From Streptosporangiaceae bacterium NEAU-GS5 (lineage in GTDB: Bacteria; Actinomycetota; Actinomycetes; Streptosporangiales; Streptosporangiaceae): DNA of 64,000 nucleotides. Under the pieces are notes generated by a model, which was given only the letters and a program-made list of their open reading frames with translations, did not search any database and was not told the origin of the DNA. Positions 9,655-17,747 of this stretch are shown here, one piece after another. Where the stretch lies: contig JAGFNW010000001.1 of the NCBI GenBank assembly GCA_017592665.1, positions 248,001 to 312,000 on the forward strand, read 5' to 3'. Made by a program: the position numbers and the translations under genes. Each line of letters starts with the position of its first letter. Position 1 is the stretch's first letter.

Positions 9655-10540
9655 GGATCCGGCCGACCACCTGGGCATACATGCGGCCCGGGCTGGGGAC
9701 GGTCGGCGGCGTGAGGAAGCCGGGCAGGGCGGGCAGGTCGACGGCGAACGGCTGGAGGCGGTTGTAGAGGGCGTTGGCGTCGGCCGGGCGCTCCTCGGGC
9801 CGTTTGGCCAGCAGCTCGCCGACCAAAGCGGCCAGCTGCTCGGGGACGTCGCGAAGCGCTGGCGGGCGTTCCTTGACCTGCTTCTCGAACACGGCGTATT
9901 CGGTCGGCCCCGTGAACAGCGGCGTGCCGGTCAGCATCTCGTGGAGGACGCAGCCCAGGGCGTACAGGTCGCTGCGGGGTTCGGCGACCCCGCGCTGGAT
10001 CTGCTCGGGCGACATGTACGCGGGGGTGCCGAGGATCTGCCCGAATCGGGTGAACGTGGTCACGTCGGTGTCGCGCAGGATGGCCAGCCCGAAGTCGAGC
10101 ACCTTGACGCTGCCGTCGGGGCAGAGCATGAGGTTGGTGGGCTTGAGGTCGCGGTGGCAGATGGCCAGGGTGTGCGCGGCCGACAGGACGGCGCAGGCCT
10201 GCGCGGCGATCGCGGCGGCCCACGGCACCGGCAGCGGGCCGTGCTCGTTCATCAGGTCGGAGACGGTCACGCCCTCGATGAACTGCATGACCTGGAAGAG
10301 CCGCTGCTCGTAGGTGCCGAAGTCGTAGAGGACGGGCGCGCCCGGGTGATCCAGGCGGGCCAGGATGCGGGCCTCGCGCAGAAAGCGGCGCTCCAGCTCC
10401 TCGTCGGGGCCGCTCGGCAGACGCAGGAACTTGACCGCGACCCTTCGGTCGAGGCGGAGGTCGTGGCCGCCGTAGACAGCGCCCATCCCGCCCTGCCCGA
10501 GAGGCAGGTCGTCAAGTTCGTAGCGATCGCCGATCAGCAT
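9647..10540 (-). CDS. Ser/Thr protein kinase (PknB-like), soluble, 297 aa
   Basis: A complete Hanks-type kinase domain: glycine loop GQGGMGAVY, ATP-binding Lys37 in VAVKFL, catalytic HRDLKPTN, DFGLA, and GTPAYMSPEQ in the activation segment. Only about 40 residues follow the domain, with no transmembrane helix or sensor, so it is a cytosolic kinase. I chose ATG 10540 because a G-rich ribosome site (GGGGCGAA) precedes it; GTG 10558 is an alternative. It lies 20 bp downstream of the methylase-like gene, probably co-transcribed, and a PP2C phosphatase is divergently encoded on the other side of that gene. The substrate is unknown. Confidence 0.9.
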   Translation of the reverse strand: MLIGDRYELDDLPLGQGGMGAVYGGHDLRLDRRVAVKFLRLPSGPDEELERRFLREARILARLDHPGAPVLYDFGTYEQRLFQVMQFIEGVTVSDLMNEHGPLPVPWAAAIAAQACAVLSAAHTLAICHRDLKPTNLMLCPDGSVKVLDFGLAILRDTDVTTFTRFGQILGTPAYMSPEQIQRGVAEPRSDLYALGCVLHEMLTGTPLFTGPTEYAVFEKQVKERPPALRDVPEQLAALVGELLAKRPEERPADANALYNRLQPFAVDLPALPGFLTPPTVPSPGRMYAQVVGRILT

Positions 10541-10560
10541 TTCGCCCCAAAAGTACACGG

Positions 10561-12345
10561 TCAACCTGGCGGACGCAGGTGTCCACCCGCCAGTCCCTCC
10601 ACACCCAGCCGGATGATCTCCTCTCCGGCGTCGGCGGCCGTGCGCAGCGCGTCCTCGAGGGAGGCGAGCTGCTGGAAGGCCACGCCGTACGCGCGCTGGG
10701 TTTCGACCGGCAGGCGCGGGATCCGCGTCCGGCGGGCGTCGATGCGGCTGGACACCTGCGAGACGCGGCCGCCGCGGCCGGAGCCGGCGCGGAGGCATCC
10801 GGCGAGGAAGTAGGGGTCGAGGCGGTCGGGATCGACCCGGAAGAGCGTGAGCTGCGGCCCGAGGATCAGCCCGGCGGCCTCGACGACGCGCGCGATGCCG
10901 AGCACGGGCGAGGCCACCACGACGGCCTCTTTCACGGGCTCGGGATAGCCGCCGTTGAGCAGATCTTCGGCCGTGAGCGTGGCGGAGTCGTCGGTCTCCG
11001 GGCGCGGCCTGCCGTAGATCACCTCGACCGCGCCGGTCCTGGCCAGCTCGGCGAGCGTGGTGGTCTCCACCTCGAACGGCTCGGCGGACAGGTCGGGCAC
11101 GTCGAACGAGACGGTGTTCAGCCGGGCGGCCGCCGCGGCGAAGGCGAGACCGAGATCGGCCTCTCCGGACGGGCGGTGCCGGGCGGGCCCGATGTCGACC
11201 TCGTCGTCCAGCAGCCCCACGACGGGCACCACACCGGGCACGGGCGCGCCCGCGAGGTAGCCGCGCCACGCCGGCTCGATGGCGGCGAGGTCGCCGGAGG
11301 CGTCCATGATGAGCACCCCGGCCGGGGGCCGTTCGCCGCGCTCGGGACCGCGCAGCAGCCAGAGGTCGAGCCCGCCCGCGGGGACGGTCGACAACGTGAT
11401 CACGGCCCGGAGCGCGCCGGCGCGCAGCAGGTTGCCGCGGATCCGGCGGCCGGCGCGGCGGCCGGCCGCGGCCGAGGGCATGAGGATGGCGACCAGCCCG
11501 CCGGGGCGTACGTGCGCCAGGCAGTGCTGGACCCAGGCCAGTTCGGGCTCGCCGCGCGGCGGCACGCCGTACGCCCAGCGCGCGTCACCGGTCAGCTCCT
11601 CGTGGCCCCAGGCGCGCTCGTTGAACGGCGGATGGCAGAGCACGGCGTCGGCGCTGTTGCCGGGAAGGGCGGCGGGGAAGGCGTCGGCTCGTAAAGAGTT
11701 GCCCGGCTTCACGCGCGTGTCGACCCCCGAGAGCGTAAGCCGGGCGGCCGCGATTCTGGCCGTGGCGGCGTCGAGCTCCTGGCCCAGCGTGGCGCCGGCG
11801 TCCGCGGCGGCCAGCAGCAGGGTGCCGACACCGCAGGCCGGGTCGAGGACCGTACGCCCGGGGGCGAGGCGGGCCATGAGCGCCGCGATCTCGGGCGGCG
11901 TGATGTCGAGCCGCCGCGAGTGGGCTTCGGCGTAGCGCTCGCAGAGGAACTCGTACGCGGCCCGGGCGCCGTCGGCGGCGGCGTATTGGTCGAGCAGGCG
12001 GACGAGCTCGGCGTCCAGGCCGGACGTCCGGCCGGCCAGGTGCTCCCCCGCGGCGGCGACGAGGTCACCCAGGCGAAGGTCGCCGCCGGCGGCGCGCAGC
12101 CGCTGCCACACGCGATCGCCCAGCGACAGCGTGTAGGCCTTGCCATTGCGGCGCAGCCAATCCTCGACTTCGGTCAGCGAAAAAAGCGGGCTCGAGGCCG
12201 TACCACCCACGGGCCGGGGAAAATCCTCATATCGTCGTCTCCAGTTGCTCACGGCGGCACGGCCCACGTCAGCGAGCCGGGCGATGTCGCCGGCGTTCAC
12301 TGTGACGCGCACCGGCCGTTGAGAGCGCGCTGGATCTTCCTTCAC
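10561..12345 (-). CDS. HTH-containing N6 DNA methylase-like protein, about 594 aa
   Basis: An N-terminal helix-turn-helix (DIARLADVGRAAVSNWRRR, then SLTEVEDWLRRNGK) is followed by a type I HsdM-like SAM-dependent methyltransferase core. Motif I is LDPACGVGT (about residues 168-176) and motif IV reads CHPPFNER (about 237-244) where N6-adenine methylases usually have NPPF/Y. The last 200 residues resemble a target-recognition-like region with conserved RIPRLPVETQ. No restriction subunit is nearby. I prefer GTG 12345, which sits 6 bases after a -10-like TACTCT as in leaderless transcripts; TTG 12366 is also possible. It may be an autoregulating DNA-binding methyltransferase or a degenerate one acting as a regulator. 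Confidence 0.82.
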   Translation of the reverse strand: MKEDPARSQRPVRVTVNAGDIARLADVGRAAVSNWRRRYEDFPRPVGGTASSPLFSLTEVEDWLRRNGKAYTLSLGDRVWQRLRAAGGDLRLGDLVAAAGEHLAGRTSGLDAELVRLLDQYAAADGARAAYEFLCERYAEAHSRRLDITPPEIAALMARLAPGRTVLDPACGVGTLLLAAADAGATLGQELDAATARIAAARLTLSGVDTRVKPGNSLRADAFPAALPGNSADAVLCHPPFNERAWGHEELTGDARWAYGVPPRGEPELAWVQHCLAHVRPGGLVAILMPSAAAGRRAGRRIRGNLLRAGALRAVITLSTVPAGGLDLWLLRGPERGERPPAGVLIMDASGDLAAIEPAWRGYLAGAPVPGVVPVVGLLDDEVDIGPARHRPSGEADLGLAFAAAAARLNTVSFDVPDLSAEPFEVETTTLAELARTGAVEVIYGRPRPETDDSATLTAEDLLNGGYPEPVKEAVVVASPVLGIARVVEAAGLILGPQLTLFRVDPDRLDPYFLAGCLRAGSGRGGRVSQVSSRIDARRTRIPRLPVETQRAYGVAFQQLASLEDALRTAADAGEEIIRLGVEGLAGGHLRPPG

Positions 12346-12362
12346 ATACTTAGAGTAGCTCA

Positions 12363-12379
12363 ACAAGCAAGTTGCTTGT
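12363..12379. promoter_or_regulatory. palindrome in the methylase-like/PP2C divergent promoter
   Basis: ACAAGCAA-G-TTGCTTGT is a perfect palindrome with 8-bp arms. It lies between the methylase-like gene and the PP2C gene, whose starts (12345 minus, 12411 plus) are only 65 bp apart. Both have a -10-like hexamer 6 bases before the start codon (TACTCT for the minus gene, TTTACT for the plus gene), which suggests two leaderless transcripts. The obvious candidate ligand is the HTH at the N-terminus of the methylase-like protein (inference). Confidence 0.5.
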
Positions 12380-12410
12380 GAAGTGTTTCAACCAATGCTT
12401 TACTGGCGTC

Positions 12411-13124
12411 ATGCTCGCACTCCGATACGCCTCAGGATCTGACATCGGCCGCCGCCGAGCCGAGAACCAGGATTCCGTGTACGCGAGCGGCCGCCTCCTC
12501 GCGGTCGCCGACGGAGTGGGCGGCAACGGCCACGGCGACGTCGCCAGTGCCACGGTCATCAACACGATCTCGGCTCTCGACCAGAGCGGCCCGGGTCCAG
12601 ACCCGCTCGGCGCGCTCGCCGCCGCGGTCGACGACGCCAGCCGCCGCCTGAAGGAGATGGCGGCCGCCGATCCCACGCTCCAGCGGATGGGGACCACGCT
12701 GACCGCCCTGTTGTGGGACGGCAGCCGGCTGGCGCTCGCGCACATCGGCGACTCGCGGGGCTACATGCTGCGCGACGGCATGCTCTATCAGATCACCCGC
12801 GACCACACGCTGGTCCAGACGATGGTCGACGACGGGCGGATGACCCCCGAGCAGGCCGCGACACATCCGCGGCGGTCCCTGCTGATGCGCGCCCTGGAGA
12901 CCACCTCGGCCGCCAAGCCCGACCTCTCGGTCCGCGACGTGCTCCGCGGCGACCGCTATCTGCTCTGCTCGGACGGGCTGACGGCGGTGGTCTCGGCCGA
13001 GGAGATCCACGACATGCTGTCGACCGTACCCGACCCGGAAACAGCTGTCCGCCGCCTCATTGACCTGGCCAATGAGGGCGGCGGACCGGACAACATCACG
13101 TGCGTCGTGGCGGATGTGATCTGA
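12411..13124 (+). CDS. PP2C-family Ser/Thr protein phosphatase, 237 aa
   Basis: The PPM/PP2C metal-binding motifs are all present: NQDS near residue 20, ADGVGGNGHG with the two-metal Asp, GTTLTAL, HIGDSRGYMLR, SDGLTAVV, and GGGPDNIT near the C-terminus. It is a bare catalytic domain with no membrane anchor. ATG 12411 gives the usual N-terminus (RYASGSDIGRRRAENQD); an upstream in-frame GTT/TTG extension lacks similarity. It is divergent from the methylase-kinase pair and would be the natural antagonist of that kinase. Confidence 0.92.
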   Translation: MLALRYASGSDIGRRRAENQDSVYASGRLLAVADGVGGNGHGDVASATVINTISALDQSGPGPDPLGALAAAVDDASRRLKEMAAADPTLQRMGTTLTALLWDGSRLALAHIGDSRGYMLRDGMLYQITRDHTLVQTMVDDGRMTPEQAATHPRRSLLMRALETTSAAKPDLSVRDVLRGDRYLLCSDGLTAVVSAEEIHDMLSTVPDPETAVRRLIDLANEGGGPDNITCVVADVI

Positions 13125-13139
13125 CGGGCCGTTCGCGCT

Positions 13140-14684
13140 TCAGGCCGCGGCCTCGGCCGGCTCGGGCTCCGGCGCGAGCTCCGGCTCCGGGGCGATCTCG
13201 ACCCGGCGCAGCAGGCGGACGGCGGCCAGGGCGGCCGCGGTCATCAGGATCGCGGCGACGACGGCGCTGACGTTCATGCCGTGGGTGAAGGCCACCCGCG
13301 CCGTGTCCAGCAGGGCGGCGCCGGCCCGCTCCGGGAGGCTCGCGGCCACCGCGGTGGCCCCGCCCAGCGTTTCGCGTGCCGCGGCGGGCAGGCCGCTGAG
13401 CGTGTCACCGGTCATCTGGGTGCGGTAGACGGCCGTGCCGATGCTCCCGAGGATCGCGATGCCGAGCGCGCCGCCGAGTTCGTTGCTGGTCTCGGAGACG
13501 GCCGAGGCCGCGCCGGCCCGGTCGGCGGGAGCCGCGCCGAGCACCATTCCGGAGATCAGCGTCGCGGCCGAGACGACGCCGGAGCCCACCGCGACCGCGC
13601 CGACCATGACGACCCAGAGCGAGGAGTCGGCCCGCACCAGGCTGAGGATCACGAAGCCGAGCGCCGTGACCGCGAGGCCGCCGCCGACGATGTACGCGGG
13701 ACGGACCGTCTTGGCGAGCGCGCTCGAGATGCCGGCGGCCACGCCGACCGCGACGGTGGCCGGGATCGACCACAGGGCCGCCACGAACGGGGTCATGCCG
13801 AGCACCAGCTGCAGATACTGGGTGTTGTAGATGGCCGATCCGGTCATCCCGAACATCACCAGCAGGTTGACCGTGATCGAGGCGCTGAACGCCCGGTCAC
13901 CGAACAGCTTCAGGTCGATCAGCGGGTTGGCGAGCCTGCGCTGCCGGAGGACGAAGACCGCGCCGACCAGGAGCCCGGCCGCGATGCTGAGCGCGGACGT
14001 CAGGTGCACACCGTCGCGGGCCATCTCCTTGATGCCGTAGATGACGGGGAGGACGGCGGCCATCGACAGCACGGCGCCACCGAAGTCGAAGCGGCCGGCG
14101 TGCGGGGCGCGGTATTCGGGGAGCAGGACCGGGCCGAGCGCGAGCAGCAGCAGACAGGCCGGGACGTTGATCAGGAAGACCGAGCCCCACCAGAAGTGGT
14201 CGAGCAGGAAGCCGCCGACGACCGGGCCGAGCGCGATGCCGGCCATCATCCCGGCCGTCCACACGCCGATCGCGGCCTGCCGCTGCTTGGCGTCGTGGAA
14301 CATGTTGCGGATCAGCGCGAGCGTGGACGGCATGAGCGTGGCGCCGGCCAGGCCCAGCAGGGCGCGGGCGCCGATCAGAAGCTCGGCGCTGCCGGAGTAC
14401 GCGGCGGCCACCGACGCCACCGCGAAGGCCACGCCGCCGAACATCAGCAGCCGGCGGCGGCCGATCCGGTCGCCGAGCGCGCCCATCGTGAGCAGCATCC
14501 CGGCCAGCACGAAACCGTACATGTCCAGGATCCACAGCAGCTGGGTGCTGGTGGGGGCGAGGTCGTGGCTGATGAACGGCACGGCGTAGAGCAGGACGCT
14601 GATGTCCATGGAGATCATCAGGACGGGCAGCAGGAGGATGGCGAGGCCGGTCCATTCCTTGCGACCGGCGAGCGGCGTCGTCAT
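13140..14684 (-). CDS. MFS transporter, DHA2 (14-helix) drug:proton antiporter type, 514 aa
   Basis: About 14 hydrophobic segments, the motif A-like LGDRIGRRRLLMFG after the second helix, and GPVVGGFLLDHFWWGSVFLINVP in the helix 5-6 region mark the QacA/DHA2 exporter family. The tail is Glu/Pro/Ala repeats. Start is ATG 14684 with GGAGCCCGCA upstream. It converges with the PP2C gene 15 bp away. The substrate is unknown; the family exports cationic drugs or antibiotics. No adjacent TetR/MarR regulator is seen on its 5' side. Confidence 0.9.
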   Translation of the reverse strand: MTTPLAGRKEWTGLAILLLPVLMISMDISVLLYAVPFISHDLAPTSTQLLWILDMYGFVLAGMLLTMGALGDRIGRRRLLMFGGVAFAVASVAAAYSGSAELLIGARALLGLAGATLMPSTLALIRNMFHDAKQRQAAIGVWTAGMMAGIALGPVVGGFLLDHFWWGSVFLINVPACLLLLALGPVLLPEYRAPHAGRFDFGGAVLSMAAVLPVIYGIKEMARDGVHLTSALSIAAGLLVGAVFVLRQRRLANPLIDLKLFGDRAFSASITVNLLVMFGMTGSAIYNTQYLQLVLGMTPFVAALWSIPATVAVGVAAGISSALAKTVRPAYIVGGGLAVTALGFVILSLVRADSSLWVVMVGAVAVGSGVVSAATLISGMVLGAAPADRAGAASAVSETSNELGGALGIAILGSIGTAVYRTQMTGDTLSGLPAAARETLGGATAVAASLPERAGAALLDTARVAFTHGMNVSAVVAAILMTAAALAAVRLLRRVEIAPEPELAPEPEPAEAAA

Positions 14685-14777
14685 TGCGGGCTCCTCAGGG
14701 AATCTTGGGATGTCCCGAGATTCGGCCGAGGCGCTGACGAGCCGCTGACCAAGCGCTGACGAGGTTTCTAAAGATCG

Positions 14778-15539
14778 TCAGTCGAACTGGAAGGAGCGTT
14801 TGGCGAGGCCGTACCAGAAGCCGTCGATCACGGATCTCTCCTGCTCGAGGGTGTCGGCGGAGGAGCCGAGCGCGACGAACAGCGGCGCGAAGTGCTCGGT
14901 GCGCGGGTGGGCGATCCGGGCCGCCGGGGCCTTGTCGAGGAAGTCGAGGATGGCGTCGACGTCGCGGCTCGCCACCGCCTGCCTGATCCAGTCGTCGAAC
15001 TCGATCGACCAGCCCGGCACGGGCTTGCTGTTGGTGAAGTCGGCCAGCCGCAGGTTGTGCGTGGTGAAGCCGCTGCCGATGATCAGCGTGCCCTGGTCGC
15101 GGAGCGGCGCCAGCTTGCGGCCGATCTCGAACAACGCGACCGGGTCGAGCGTCGGCATGGAGATCTGCAGCGTCGGCACGTCGGCGCCGGGATACATCTC
15201 GACGAGCGGCACGTAGGCGCCGTGGTCGAGGCCGCGGTCAGGGTCGTCGTGCACGTCGCCCAGCAGCCTCCGCACCTCGGCGGCCAGCGCGGGCGCGCCG
15301 GGCGCCGGATATTTCACCTGGTAGTAGTGCTCGGGGAAGCCCCAGAAGTCGTACACGAGCGGAATGGTGGAGGTCGCCCCAAGGGTCAGCGGGGCCTCCT
15401 CCCAGTGGGCCGAGACGACCAGGATCGACTCCGGCCTCGGCATCGCGGCCGACCAGTCGGCCAGCTGACGGGTCCACACCTCGTCGTCGGCCAGCGGCGG
15501 CGCGCCGTGGCTCAGATAAAGCGCCGGCATCCGGGTCAT
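14778..15539 (-). CDS. class III extradiol ring-cleavage dioxygenase, YgiD/DODA type, 253 aa
   Basis: LigB-superfamily enzymes open catechol-type rings with Fe(II), or Zn in YgiD. Conserved metal and active-site histidines are seen in YLSHGAPP, SAHWEE, GSGFTTHNL and RTEHFAPLF, the pattern of 4,5-DOPA dioxygenases. ATG 15539 is preceded by AAGGGAG; the frame stays open upstream but is not conserved. It is divergent from the DUF2332 gene by 37 bp. Substrate specificity cannot be read from the sequence; a DOPA-like catechol is the family default. Confidence 0.9.
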   Translation of the reverse strand: MTRMPALYLSHGAPPLADDEVWTRQLADWSAAMPRPESILVVSAHWEEAPLTLGATSTIPLVYDFWGFPEHYYQVKYPAPGAPALAAEVRRLLGDVHDDPDRGLDHGAYVPLVEMYPGADVPTLQISMPTLDPVALFEIGRKLAPLRDQGTLIIGSGFTTHNLRLADFTNSKPVPGWSIEFDDWIRQAVASRDVDAILDFLDKAPAARIAHPRTEHFAPLFVALGSSADTLEQERSVIDGFWYGLAKRSFQFD

Positions 15540-15576
15540 GAGGGCTCCCTTTTCGCGTGTTGCTAGCTTCCCAGAT

Positions 15577-16521
15577 ATGGAAACAGCGGAGCAGTACCGG
15601 CTATTCTCCGCCGCCGAAGTGCGCGGGCGTTCCGCGCTGTACGAGCGGCTCTCCGCCGAGGTGGCCGACGACCCCGCGCTCGTCGCGCTGCTCGACGAGC
15701 TCCCGCCGATCAAGCGTCAGCCGAACCTGTTCTTCGGGGCCGCGCGGTTCCTGGGCGCGCCGCTCGACGGCGACTTCCGCGCCTGGACCATCGCGCACTG
15801 GCCGGACGTACGGGACGCCATGCTGACGCGGCGCACCCAGACGAACGAGGTCGGCCGGTGCGCCGTGCTGCTGCCGGTGCTCGCCCGGATTCCCGGGCCG
15901 CTCGCGCTGATCGAGGTCGGCGCGTCGGCCGGGCTGTGCCTGTCCCTCGACCGCTATCGATATGTCTACGACGACGGTCATGCCGTCCAGGTGGTCGGTG
16001 ACGGGCCGGTGGAGCTGCGCTGCCGCACCAACGGCCGGGTCCCGCTCCCCGACCGGCTGCCCGAGGTGGTCTGGCGCGCCGGGATCGACCTCAACCCGCT
16101 GGACGTGTCGGACGACGACGCCATGCGCTGGCTGGAGACCCTGGTGTGGCCAGGTCAGGACGACCGGCTCGCCCGGCTGCGCGCCGCGATCGACGTCACC
16201 CGCCGCGATCCCCCGCGCCTGGTCCAGGGCGACCTCAACGAGGCGCTGCCCGGCCTTCTCGCGGAGGCGCCGCCGGACGCGACCGTGGTGGTGTTCCACA
16301 GCGCGGTCCTGCCCTATGTGAATCCGGACGACCGGGACCGTTTCGTGGCGTCGATGGGCCGGCTGCCGGTGCGCTGGATTTCGAACGAGGCCTCGTTCCG
16401 GCTGCCGGTGCTGGCCGAACAGGTCGCGGTCCCGGCCGGGCGGATGCTCTTCCTGGTGGCCCTCGACGGGGAGCCGCTCGCCGTGGCCGACCCGCACGGC
16501 GCTCACCTCGACTGGATATGA
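15577..16521 (+). CDS. DUF2332 domain protein, 314 aa
   Basis: It starts METAEQYRLFSAAEVRGRSALYERL and contains LPPIKRQPNLFFGAARFLG and EVGASAGLCLSLDRYRY, hallmarks of the DUF2332 family. The EVGASAGL stretch resembles a SAM-methyltransferase motif I, and VVVFHSAVLPYV follows later, so a Rossmann-like methyltransferase fold is likely (inference). No signal peptide. ATG 15577 is the conserved start. Its 3' end overlaps the convergent amidohydrolase gene by 19 bp. The biochemical role is not known to me. Confidence 0.8.
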   Translation: METAEQYRLFSAAEVRGRSALYERLSAEVADDPALVALLDELPPIKRQPNLFFGAARFLGAPLDGDFRAWTIAHWPDVRDAMLTRRTQTNEVGRCAVLLPVLARIPGPLALIEVGASAGLCLSLDRYRYVYDDGHAVQVVGDGPVELRCRTNGRVPLPDRLPEVVWRAGIDLNPLDVSDDDAMRWLETLVWPGQDDRLARLRAAIDVTRRDPPRLVQGDLNEALPGLLAEAPPDATVVVFHSAVLPYVNPDDRDRFVASMGRLPVRWISNEASFRLPVLAEQVAVPAGRMLFLVALDGEPLAVADPHGAHLDWI

Positions 16522-17738
16522 ACCTCGGAACGCATCTCCGTCGAGGCCACGACCCGGCCGCCGACGATCACATGGCGGGGCGGCGCGTGATAGGCGAGCG
16601 CCTCTCGGACCGTACGGCCGCGCAACACGACCATGTCGGCGGGCGCGCCCGGCCCGATCCCGTGGACGGTCCTGCCGATCACGCGGGCGGCGTCCACGGT
16701 CACCATGTCGTACAGGCGGTGCAGCTCGGCGTCGGTGCGCGCGTCGAGCAGATGCGCGGCGAGGAACGCCACCTCGAGCAGGTTGTGCCGGCCGAAGGGA
16801 TAGTAGGCGTCCTCGATGTCGTCCTGGCCGAGCGCCACCCACAAGCCCGCGTCGGCGAGGGTGAACACCGGCAGGTGCAGCGGCCCCGTGTGGGGATCGC
16901 TGACGAATCCGAGGCCGGCGGCCCGGCACAGCCCGATGAGGCGGCGCAGGTAGGGCTCGGGGTAGAGGGCCATCGCGCGGGCGTGCTGGGCACTCCCCCG
17001 GCCGATCATGCCACGGTCGAGCAGTGCGGCGGCCAGCATCTCGGTCGTCCGGAGCGAGGCGTCCCCGGCGTCGTCGACCAGCATGGCGACCCGCCGGCCG
17101 GTCCGGTGGGCGATGTCGACCACGCGGGTGACGTGCTGGGCGGCGTCCTTGTCGGTGTATTCGATCCAGGGGATCCCGCCCACCACGTCGGCGCCCAGGC
17201 GCACCGCTTCCACCAGCAGTTCTTCGGTGCCGGGAGCTCGGATCAGGCCGTCCTGCGGGAACGCCACGACCTGCACGTCGACCACGCCGGCGAACTCGGC
17301 GCGGAGCGCCAGGAGTGCCTCGACGCCGCTCAATCCGGCGACCGTGTCGACGTCCGCGAACGCCTGCACGGCGCGCACGCCGTGCCGTACGGACTCGAGG
17401 AGGACAGCACGGGCGCGGCCGGTCACCGCTTCGACGGTCTGGGTCTCCTTGATCAGCGCTGCGGCCTCGATGGCGGTCATGGCCGCGCCCATGGTGCCCG
17501 AGGTGTACGCGGACAGGGCCGCGGAGCCTGCCAGGTCGAGCGTGTGCGCCTTGCAGAGGTGCAGGTGGCTGTCGACGAACGGCTCGGTCACCAGGTCGCC
17601 ATCGGCGTCGATCACCTGGGCGGCGCCGGGAATGGGATCGTCTGGCGGTTGAATCGCCTGAATCTTTCCGTTGCCGATGATGATCGTCCATTGGCCGGGG
17701 CGATCCAGGAGCGAAGCGTGCTCTACCACTAGTTCCAC
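16503..17738 (-). CDS. amidohydrolase related to cytosine deaminase, with an altered metal site, 411 aa
   Basis: The fold and motifs follow the cytosine deaminase/metal-dependent hydrolase family: HLHLCKA (His58, His60), QHARAMA (His252), FVSDP and GQDDIEDAYYPFGRHNLLEV with Asp306/307. Where the family has HxxE (third metal His plus catalytic Glu), this protein reads LVDD (Leu220 to Asp223). It may therefore bind metal differently or be inactive. Start is GTG 17738, 9 bp after the stop of the LAL-type regulator gene, so the two are almost certainly one transcript. The substrate is unknown. Confidence 0.8.
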   Translation of the reverse strand: MELVVEHASLLDRPGQWTIIIGNGKIQAIQPPDDPIPGAAQVIDADGDLVTEPFVDSHLHLCKAHTLDLAGSAALSAYTSGTMGAAMTAIEAAALIKETQTVEAVTGRARAVLLESVRHGVRAVQAFADVDTVAGLSGVEALLALRAEFAGVVDVQVVAFPQDGLIRAPGTEELLVEAVRLGADVVGGIPWIEYTDKDAAQHVTRVVDIAHRTGRRVAMLVDDAGDASLRTTEMLAAALLDRGMIGRGSAQHARAMALYPEPYLRRLIGLCRAAGLGFVSDPHTGPLHLPVFTLADAGLWVALGQDDIEDAYYPFGRHNLLEVAFLAAHLLDARTDAELHRLYDMVTVDAARVIGRTVHGIGPGAPADMVVLRGRTVREALAYHAPPRHVIVGGRVVASTEMRSEVHIQSR

Positions 17739-17747
17739 ATGCGGATT

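Noticed and set aside
10561-12345. type I restriction-modification operon
   Set aside because: No HsdS or HsdR is nearby, and the catalytic motif IV is atypical.
9647-13124. Pgl/BREX phage-defence locus
   Set aside because: Only a small kinase, a methylase-like protein and a phosphatase are present; PglZ, PglY/BrxC, Lon or nuclease genes are missing.
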